A DNA stretch of 48,444 bases from an uncultured Lachnospiraceae bacterium (GTDB lineage Bacteria; Bacillota; Clostridia; Lachnospirales; Lachnospiraceae). Positions within the stretch are counted from its first letter, which is position 1, and each line of letters opens with the position of its first letter. The stretch covers positions 1 to 48,444 of the forward strand of contig CACXMK010000010.1 of NCBI GenBank assembly GCA_902768735.1, given 5' to 3'. Of the stretch, positions 42,930 to 48,444 are shown in pieces. The position numbers and the translations under genes are program-made. The notes below the pieces were generated by a model. That model did not search any database. It saw nothing but the letters and a program-made list of their open reading frames with translations, and was not told the origin of the DNA.

Positions 42930-44108
42930 ATGAAAGAAATGGAACTCAAATACGGCTGTAACCCCAATCAGAAGCCCTCAAGGATCTACATGGAAGACGG
43001 TTCCGACCTCCCCATTGAAGTCCTCTGCGGAAGACCCGGCTACATCAATCTTCTGGACGCGTTCAACGGCTGGCAGCTGGTGAGCGAACTTAAGAAGGCG
43101 ACCGGCAAAGTGGCGGCCACTTCCTTTAAGCACGTCTCTCCCGCAGGCGCGGCGATCGGCCTTCCCCTGACGGATGTAGAGAAGAAGATCTACTGGGTCG
43201 ATGATATGGGCGATCTGACTCCTATGGGCAGCGCTTATGCGCGCGCAAGAGGCGCTGACAGAATGTCCTCCTTCGGCGACTTTATCTCCCTTTCCGACAC
43301 CTGCGATGTCTGCACCGCGAAGCTCGTTTCCAGAGAGGTATCGGATGGCATCATCGCTCCCGATTATGAGCCGGAAGCGCTTGAGATCCTTAAGAAGAAG
43401 AAAAAAGGCAATTACTGCGTCCTTAAGATCAATCCCGATTACAAGCCCGCCGCGCTTGAGAAAAAGCAGGTGTTCGGCGTTACTTTCGAGCAGGGCAGGA
43501 ATGAGCTCGTCATCGACGACGCGCTGTTCGCGAACATCGTAACAGAGAACAAGGAGCTTCCCCAGGCTGCGCGCGACGATATGGCGATCGCCCTGATCAC
43601 GCTTAAATACACGCAGTCCAACTCCGTCTGCTACGTCAAGGGCGGCCAGGCAATCGGTATCGGCGCCGGACAGCAGTCCAGGATCCACTGCACAAGACTT
43701 GCAGGCAGCAAGGCTGACAACTGGTATTTGCGCCAGTCTCCCCAGGTTCTTGGACTTCCTTTCAAGGAAGGTATCCGCAGAGCGGACAGGGACAATGCGA
43801 TCGACCTGTACATGGGCGAAGATTACATGGACGTCCTCGCGGACGGCAAGTGGGAAGCACTCTTCACCGAGAAGCCCGCGGTCTTCACCGCTGAAGAAAA
43901 GAGAGCATGGCTCGACGGCAACACAGACGTTACCCTTGGTTCCGACGCTTTCTTCCCCTTCGGCGACAACATCGAGAGAGCGTTCCGCAGTGGCGTGAAA
44001 TACGTTGCGCAGCCCGGCGGCAGTGTCAGGGATGACAACGTGATTGAAGCCTGCAACAGCCACAACATGGTTATGTGCTTCACCGGCATCCGCCTGTTCC
44101 ACCACTAA
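42930..44108 (+). CDS. purH: AICAR formyltransferase (PurH C-terminal domain only)
   Basis: Transfers a formyl group from 10-formyl-THF to AICAR, the penultimate step to IMP. The 392-residue protein corresponds to the transformylase domain of PurH without the cyclohydrolase half. The catalytic Lys-His pair is in SFKHVSPAGAAIGLP (about residues 67-68). Other family marks: YGCNPNQKPSR at the start, FGDFISLSDTCDV, GQQSRIHCTRLAGSKAD and RAFRSGVKYVAQPGGSVRDD. The AAAGGAG site is rather far (14 bases) from ATG 42930; an ATG three codons later is the alternative. It forms an operon with purO. Confidence 0.94.
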   Translation: MKEMELKYGCNPNQKPSRIYMEDGSDLPIEVLCGRPGYINLLDAFNGWQLVSELKKATGKVAATSFKHVSPAGAAIGLPLTDVEKKIYWVDDMGDLTPMGSAYARARGADRMSSFGDFISLSDTCDVCTAKLVSREVSDGIIAPDYEPEALEILKKKKKGNYCVLKINPDYKPAALEKKQVFGVTFEQGRNELVIDDALFANIVTENKELPQAARDDMAIALITLKYTQSNSVCYVKGGQAIGIGAGQQSRIHCTRLAGSKADNWYLRQSPQVLGLPFKEGIRRADRDNAIDLYMGEDYMDVLADGKWEALFTEKPAVFTAEEKRAWLDGNTDVTLGSDAFFPFGDNIERAFRSGVKYVAQPGGSVRDDNVIEACNSHNMVMCFTGIRLFHH

Positions 44109-44126
44109 TAGTAAAGAAGAGCGAAG

Positions 44127-44162
44127 GGGCCCGCAGTCGCACAGACGCGGGCCCTGACTATT
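44127..44162 (+). terminator. GC-rich terminator after purH
   Basis: GGGCCCGC (44127-44134) pairs perfectly with GCGGGCCC (44147-44154); an outer ATAGT/ACTAT pairing is possible. The tail TGACTATTTG is only moderately T-rich. Confidence 0.65.
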
Positions 44163-44214
44163 TGCCGAAAATGCTGACAATGCGGTTATCATAGCCGGAA
44201 AGAGGATGCGATCC

Positions 44215-45003
44215 ATGCAGTTCAGGAGGAGCCTTGCAGGAAGAGGCAGCACTGATTTTTATTTCACAGAGGAAGACGCAGGAGGTATGACCGGCGAACA
44301 GCAGGTGTACCTTGCGGATCTGATCATGTCTTACCGCTCGAAGTATCCGGCGCTCCTTGTCAATGCAGTCTGGGATTTCGGGATGGAAGAGGGAGACCCT
44401 GTACAGGGCGATAAGTACGGTGTATTTGCGGAGTGCCGGGACTACGCGGTCTACAACGCGCAGATGCTCACGATCTCTTTTAATCACGTAAGGCTGAGGA
44501 ACATGCCGTGCCGGACGCCGAAGGATGAGATCCTTAAGGCTTTGGAATACAGGGCAAAATACAGCGATCTTCCGGGAACAGCGCAGCGCTTGCAGGCATC
44601 CTGTCTGACTGCCGGTGTTCCTTGGCCGAGAGTCGAAGAGAGGATACGGGAAGAGCTGGGGATCAAAGCCCTTGCGGAAAACGGACTAAGTGTCACAGAT
44701 CCGTGTTTTGCCGATGTACAGGCGGTCCGGATGCTCGAAAATACAAAGAGTATCGAGCGGATCACGATCCATGAGATCGGGCATATGATCTCAGAGGAGA
44801 GCGGAGCTGTATGCAATAAGAAGATCAAAAAGCTGTTTGGCAGTTGCAGAGACGGCTTTGAAGATCTCTATGAATTCTGCGCCGAGTGCTTCATGGCCGC
44901 CGAACTGAGCCAAAGGGACAGACACTTTGACTCACTTTCCGGCAGGATCGGTCTGGCAGAGGAATTCGCAAAGATCCTTTCGGAAACAGTGAAACAGACA
45001 TAG
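44215..45003 (+). CDS. Putative zincin-like protein with HExxH motif
   Basis: I do not recognise a named family. The 262-residue protein has an N-terminal region without clear motifs and, at residues 181-191, the sequence ITIHEIGHMIS, a HExxH zinc site (His186, Glu187, His190). Thirty-odd residues later comes DLYEFCAECFMAAEL, where a Glu could be the third zinc ligand, as in gluzincin-type metallopeptidases; similar layouts appear in some phage head-associated and toxin-related proteins. There is no signal peptide, so it is cytoplasmic. ATG 44215 is chosen because AGAGG lies nine bases before it; ATG 44206 is too close. Substrate and role are unknown. Confidence 0.7.
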   Translation: MQFRRSLAGRGSTDFYFTEEDAGGMTGEQQVYLADLIMSYRSKYPALLVNAVWDFGMEEGDPVQGDKYGVFAECRDYAVYNAQMLTISFNHVRLRNMPCRTPKDEILKALEYRAKYSDLPGTAQRLQASCLTAGVPWPRVEERIREELGIKALAENGLSVTDPCFADVQAVRMLENTKSIERITIHEIGHMISEESGAVCNKKIKKLFGSCRDGFEDLYEFCAECFMAAELSQRDRHFDSLSGRIGLAEEFAKILSETVKQT

Positions 45004-45005
45004 TA

Positions 45006-45029
45006 AAAGCCGGCTGTATAGCCGGCTTT
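45006..45029. terminator. Bidirectional terminator between convergent genes
   Basis: AAAGCCGGCT (45006-45015) and AGCCGGCTTT (45020-45029) form a perfect 10-bp stem with a 4-nt loop; T-rich on both strands. It serves the HExxH gene (plus) and the DJ-1-like gene (minus). Confidence 0.85.
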
Positions 45030-45044
45030 ATTTCATTTCTGTAT

Positions 45045-45620
45045 TTACTGATAGTAAAGAATGTTCCTGCCGAGGGCGTCAGCCACTTCCTTGCCCTTAT
45101 AGTACTCAACAATGGCGAGTGCGAACGGGATCGCTGTGCCCATGGCGCGGCTTGTGATGATATTGCCTGTCCTTACGGCGTTTTCTCTTACAAGTTCAGC
45201 GTCATTGGCAGTCAGAATATCTTCAACAGTGGGGTTGCATGCGGCACGGACGCCTTTCAACAGTCCGAGCTCCGCGAGAATGGAGGGCGCGGCACAGATC
45301 GCGCAGACCATGCGGCCTTCCCTGTGGAAACGGACGACCTGCTCCGTAAGCTGCGCGCATGCCTTGAGATTGAGCGTTCCGGGCATTCCGCCGGGCAGTA
45401 CGAGCATGTCAAAGTCGTCAAAATCCAAATGTCCGATCGTTGTATCAGCGACCATTGTCACCTTATGAGAGGAAACAACGACGGGTGTATCGCTGACCGA
45501 TACTTTCGTGCAAGGGATCCCCGCGCGGAACAGGATGTCCGCCACAGTGAGCGCTTCGATCGTCTCACAGCCGTCAGCAAGGAACAGGGCTACTTTGGGT
45601 TCAGAAGGGGTATTTGACAT
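45045..45620 (-). CDS. DJ-1/PfpI family protein
   Basis: A 191-residue class I glutamine amidotransferase-like protein of the DJ-1/YajL branch. The nucleophile elbow is MVCAICAAPSIL with Cys109 as probable reactive cysteine; the Glu partner lies in GCETIEALT near residue 19. The LPGGMPGT loop and the C-terminal ITSRAMGTAIPFALAIVE helix are typical. Members act as deglycases, chaperones or oxidative-stress sensors; which applies here is not shown. The start at 45620 is supported on the minus strand by AAAGGAGATCC. It runs divergently from the second hydrogenase gene, sharing a 188-bp AT-rich gap that has a TATAAT on the minus strand near 45680. Confidence 0.93.
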   Translation of the reverse strand: MSNTPSEPKVALFLADGCETIEALTVADILFRAGIPCTKVSVSDTPVVVSSHKVTMVADTTIGHLDFDDFDMLVLPGGMPGTLNLKACAQLTEQVVRFHREGRMVCAICAAPSILAELGLLKGVRAACNPTVEDILTANDAELVRENAVRTGNIITSRAMGTAIPFALAIVEYYKGKEVADALGRNILYYQ

Positions 45621-45760
45621 AATCGGATCTCCTTTATTACTTGGTTTTCAGATTCCTTTCAGATCGGTTTTGCATTTATTATAAAGCATTTGCGGTATCT
45701 GTCCGCATCTGCGATAAAAATAAAATACTACAAAAAAGCCTATAAAATTCTTCGTTTGTT

Positions 45761-45789
45761 TGTTACAATAATAATGTTATGATAACGTT
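45761..45789 (+). promoter_or_regulatory. Extended -10 promoter and 8-1-8 palindrome of the group B hydrogenase gene
   Basis: TGT precedes TACAAT (45764-45769), an extended -10. Just after it AATGTTAT-G-ATAACGTT (45773-45789) forms an imperfect palindrome with one mismatch, its centre near the expected transcription start. It ends 19 nt before the start codon, close to the 21 nt seen for the palindrome before hydC. Confidence 0.55.
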
Positions 45790-45808
45790 TTTCTGAAAGG
45801 AGAACAAG

Positions 45809-47311
45809 ATGGTAACTAATGATGCTACACTCGTAAGACTCAAACACAGGATAATGGAAGATGTGGCAAGGCTTGCGTGGGAAGGCAAACTTGACGCAGA
45901 AAACAAGCAGGAACTGATCTATACGATTATTCCCGGTCCCATGGCCACTTATCGTTGCTGCGTATATAAGGAGAGAGAACTTGTCAAACAGAGGATCCGC
46001 CTGTCAGAAGCACGCAATCCTGACGGCACTACCGATTCGGAAAACATCGTGCAGGTCATCCGCCCTGCCTGTGAGGAATGTCCTCTTTCCGCTTATACCG
46101 TGACGGACAACTGCCGTCTGTGTATGGGAAAAGCCTGCATCAATTCCTGTAAGTTCGGCGCGATCTCAATCGGAGAGAACAGGACCAGGATCGATCCCAA
46201 CAAGTGCAAGGAGTGCGGAATGTGCGCGAAGGCCTGCCCTTACGGCGCGATCGCTCATCTTGTGCGCCCCTGCAAGAAGGCTTGCCCTGTTGGCGCCATC
46301 ACTTATGATGACAACGGCATTTGCATGATCGATGAGAAGAAGTGCATTCAGTGCGGCCACTGCATCCACTCCTGTCCTTTCGGTGCGATCGGCTCCAAGA
46401 CCTATCTCGTCAATATCATCAACGATATTCGTGCCGGCAAGGAAGTATATGCCATGGTCGCTCCCGCGACTGAGGGCCAGTTCGGCGGCGATATCACGAT
46501 GAAGTCCATGAAAGAGGCGTTCCTCAAGATGGGATTCGCAGATATGGTCGAAGTTGGTCTTGGCGGAGACATGACCGCAGCTTACGAATCCCTTGAATGG
46601 GCGGAAGCCAAGGAAAAGGGCGAGAAGATGACAACGTCCTGCTGCCCTGCATTCATGAATATGATCAAGAAGCATTTCCCGAAGCAGTATGCGGAGAACG
46701 TATCGCAGACAGTATCCCCGATGTGCGCGATCTCGAGATATCTCAAGACCCTGCACCCCGGCTGCGTCACTGTTTTCCTCGGCCCCTGCATCGCCAAGAA
46801 GTCTGAAGCGGCTGACAAGTCTATCCCCGGAAACGCGGATTACGCGATCACCTACGGTGAATTCCGTGCGCTGCTTCGTTCCAAGAATATTGATCTGGTT
46901 AAGGAAGACAACTCCTATCAGGAGTCCTCGATCTGGGGCAAGCGCTTTGCGACATCGGGCGGCGTAGCTGCTGCAGTTCTGGAGTGCATGAAGGAAAGAG
47001 GTCAGGATATCTCCGATATCAAGTTCGTTCAGGTCGCGGGCGGTCAGGAGTGCAAGACAACACTTACAATGCTCAAGGCAGGACGTCTCAAGGAAGACTT
47101 CGTAGAAGGCATGATCTGCGAAGGCGGCTGCGTGGGCGGACCTTCCAAGCACAGGAGCGAGATTGAGATCAAGAAGGCAAGAGAAGGACTTCTCAAGCTT
47201 GCGGACGGAAGAAAGGTCCTCGAGAACATCAAGGATTATCCGATGGACAAGTTCTCCATGTACCGCGACGGCCACATGGACGAAGAGTGCAAGGTGGAGC
47301 TCGCCAAGTAA
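45809..47311 (+). CDS. Group B-type [FeFe] hydrogenase
   Basis: A 500-residue iron-only hydrogenase of the monomeric group B kind. After an N-terminal region with CEECPLSAY (about residue 90) it has ferredoxin-like cysteine motifs (CRLCMGKACINSCKFGA, CKECGMCAKACPYGA, CKKACPVGA, CIQCGHCIHSCPFGA). The H-domain follows: L1 TSCCPAF (Cys278-Cys279), L2 GPCIAKKSE, and L3 ICEGGCVGGPSKH, which differs from the ACPGGCINGGGQ of HydA and is the group B form. Group B enzymes are poorly known; some characterised ones favour H2 oxidation. ATG 45809 follows AAAGGAG. It is monocistronic, with a palindromic operator candidate upstream and a terminator downstream. Confidence 0.92.
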   Translation: MVTNDATLVRLKHRIMEDVARLAWEGKLDAENKQELIYTIIPGPMATYRCCVYKERELVKQRIRLSEARNPDGTTDSENIVQVIRPACEECPLSAYTVTDNCRLCMGKACINSCKFGAISIGENRTRIDPNKCKECGMCAKACPYGAIAHLVRPCKKACPVGAITYDDNGICMIDEKKCIQCGHCIHSCPFGAIGSKTYLVNIINDIRAGKEVYAMVAPATEGQFGGDITMKSMKEAFLKMGFADMVEVGLGGDMTAAYESLEWAEAKEKGEKMTTSCCPAFMNMIKKHFPKQYAENVSQTVSPMCAISRYLKTLHPGCVTVFLGPCIAKKSEAADKSIPGNADYAITYGEFRALLRSKNIDLVKEDNSYQESSIWGKRFATSGGVAAAVLECMKERGQDISDIKFVQVAGGQECKTTLTMLKAGRLKEDFVEGMICEGGCVGGPSKHRSEIEIKKAREGLLKLADGRKVLENIKDYPMDKFSMYRDGHMDEECKVELAK

Positions 47312-47326
47312 GAAAGACGAAATCAC

Positions 47327-47363
47327 AGATGCCAGCCGGTCAAAAGGCTGGCATCTTTTTTTG
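47327..47363 (+). terminator. Strong intrinsic terminator of the group B hydrogenase gene
   Basis: AGATGCCAGCC (47327-47337) pairs perfectly with GGCTGGCATCT (47346-47356), followed by seven T residues. Confidence 0.9.
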
Positions 47364-47383
47364 TAGACGCTTTAAGATGGGGA

Positions 47384-47397
47384 TGCTATAATATAAT
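47384..47397 (+). promoter_or_regulatory. Promoter of ispF with overlapping -10 elements
   Basis: TGC precedes TATAAT (47387-47392), and a second TATAAT overlaps it by one base (47392-47397). The -35 is weak. The ispF start is 35-40 bp downstream. Confidence 0.6.
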
Positions 47398-47431
47398 GCC
47401 GTAGTTATAAACACAGAAAGAAGAGGCAACT

Positions 47432-47899
47432 ATGCGGATAGGTACAGGTTATGATGTGCACAAGCTCGTAGAGGGACGCAAGCTGATCATTGGCGGGGTG
47501 GAGATTCCCCATGAAAAGGGGCTCCTGGGACATTCCGATGCAGACGTACTGGTCCACGCGATCATGGATGCACTTCTCGGCGCGGCAGCGCTCGGGGATA
47601 TCGGCAAGCATTTTCCTGACAAGGATCCGAAATATAAGGGGGCGGATTCCCTGATGCTCATGAGGGAAGTTCGGCGGATCCTTGACGAAAACGGTTTTAA
47701 GATCGAGAACGTGGATTCGACGATCATCGCCCAGGCGCCGAAGATGAGTCCGCACATCGAAGAGATGCGCAGGAAAATCGCAGAAGCACTCGGGATCGAT
47801 GTGTCGCAGGTGAGCGTCAAAGCTACTACAGAGGAGAGACTCGGATTTACGGGCCGCGGCGAGGGAATCTCCGCCCAGGCGGTCGCGCTTATCCGCTGA
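47432..47899 (+). CDS. ispF: 2-C-methyl-D-erythritol 2,4-cyclodiphosphate synthase
   Basis: Fifth enzyme of the MEP pathway to isoprenoid precursors. The 155-residue length is normal. Zinc ligands: Asp8 and His10 in GYDVHKL and His42 in [13 protein letters not shown]. Other family marks are LLGHSDAD, [14 protein letters not shown] and the C-terminal [22 protein letters not shown]. It shows that the organism makes isoprenoids by the MEP route. AAGAGG precedes ATG 47432. cysS follows after 57 bp in probable operon, a common order in Firmicutes. Confidence 0.97.
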   Translation: MRIGTGYDVHKLVEGRKLIIGGVEIPHEKGLLGHSDADVLVHAIMDALLGAAALGDIGKHFPDKDPKYKGADSLMLMREVRRILDENGFKIENVDSTIIAQAPKMSPHIEEMRRKIAEALGIDVSQVSVKATTEERLGFTGRGEGISAQAVALIR

Positions 47900-47956
47900 T
47901 CATACAGGTAAACTGAAGAACCAGAAGATATTATATTATTAAGAGGATTGTGCATT

Positions 47957-48444
47957 ATGAAGATCTTTAACACGATGTCCAGAAGCAAAGAAGAGTTTGT
48001 ACCGGTAAAGCCCGGCCGTGTGAGTATGTATGTCTGCGGCCCTACGGTCTATAACCTGATCCACATCGGGAACGCGCGACCGATGATCGTTTTTGATACG
48101 GTCAGGCGCTATTTTGAATACAAAGGTTATAAAGTAAACTATGTCTCTAACTTCACGGACGTGGATGACAAGATCATCAAAAAAGCTATGGAGGAAGGCG
48201 TTGATTCTTCCGTGATCTCCGAGCGGTATATCGCCGAGTGCAAGAAGGACATGGCGAGTCTCAACATCAAGCCTGCCACGATGCATCCCAAGGCGACCCT
48301 GGAGATTAACGGCATGATCGAGATGATCCAGAAGCTGATCGACAAAGGCTATGCGTATGTAGCTGACGACGGGACTGTTTATTACAGCACACGGAAATTT
48401 GAAGGGTACGGCAAGCTCTCCCACAAGGATCTCGACAATATGCG
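47957..48444 (+). CDS. cysS: Cysteinyl-tRNA synthetase (3' end outside window)
   Basis: Charges tRNA-Cys. The reading frame from ATG 47957 is open to the end of the window, giving about 162 residues. The class I signature HIGH appears as HIGN in [20 protein letters not shown], the normal form in CysRS, and the zinc ligand Cys is in YVCGPTVY. The segment [13 protein letters not shown] is also typical. The ribosome binding site is AAGAGG. The KMSKS region and anticodon-binding domain lie beyond the window. Confidence 0.96.
   Translation, partial: MKIFNTMSRSKEEFVPVKPGRVSMYVCGPTVYNLIHIGNARPMIVFDTVRRYFEYKGYKVNYVSNFTDVDDKIIKKAMEEGVDSSVISERYIAECKKDMASLNIKPATMHPKATLEINGMIEMIQKLIDKGYAYVADDGTVYYSTRKFEGYGKLSHKDLDNM

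Overview
The window looks like chromosome of an anaerobic Gram-positive bacterium of the class Clostridia, most likely family Lachnospiraceae. Grounds: two [FeFe] hydrogenases and no respiratory genes, the tig-clpP-clpX-ysxC cluster, a DUF4364 gene, split purine enzymes (PurO plus a stand-alone AICAR transformylase), choline-binding-type surface repeats, strong AGGAGG ribosome binding sites and sigma-A promoters. Most genes point right; only an elongator tRNA-Met and a DJ-1/PfpI gene point left. I see no phage, insertion sequence or CRISPR array.

Layout. 1-5.8 kb: AraC-type regulator (cut by the window edge) and a sugar ABC importer operon (lipoprotein, two permeases, a one-TM protein, a DUF624/YesL protein) without its own ATPase. 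6-8.5 kb: secreted Amidase_6 protein with cell-wall-binding repeats. 8.7-16.4 kb: OhrR-like peroxide sensor, secA, a strikingly folded intergenic element, prfB (no programmed frameshift), an alanyl-tRNA editing protein, a small membrane protein and an RsmF-type rRNA methyltransferase with an 18-bp repeat array at its start. 16.5-22.7 kb: glycogen phosphorylase, DUF4364, rho and 4-alpha-glucanotransferase. 22.8-30.9 kb: proteostasis block tig-clpP-clpX-ysxC, a DUF308 membrane protein, clpB. 31.1-35.3 kb: hydC-hydB-hydA, a trimeric NAD-linked, probably electron-bifurcating hydrogenase. 35.6-38.4 kb: a 938-residue protein joining a sugar-phosphate transferase, a long charged helix and an O-antigen-ligase-like membrane domain. 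38.6-45 kb: nagA, tRNA-Met, a secreted amidase fused to a beta-lactamase-like serine hydrolase, purO, purH (AICARFT only), a HExxH protein. 45-48.4 kb: DJ-1-like protein, a second hydrogenase of group B type, ispF and the start of cysS.

How it fits together: sugar uptake and glycogen breakdown (ABC importer, glgP, malQ, nagA) feed fermentation, whose reductant can leave as H2 through the HydABC hydrogenase; the second hydrogenase may tune hydrogen use or sensing. Several genes remodel the envelope (Amidase_6 protein, amidase/serine hydrolase, transferase-ligase fusion).

Most unusual: (1) the transferase-coil-ligase fusion, whose transferase half has Met in place of the conserved Glu of the catalytic Asp-Glu pair; (2) the five-hairpin element between secA and prfB; (3) 8-1-8 palindromes about 20 nt before the start codon of both hydrogenase units; (4) short tandem duplications of 13-21 bp recurring at gene boundaries across the window.
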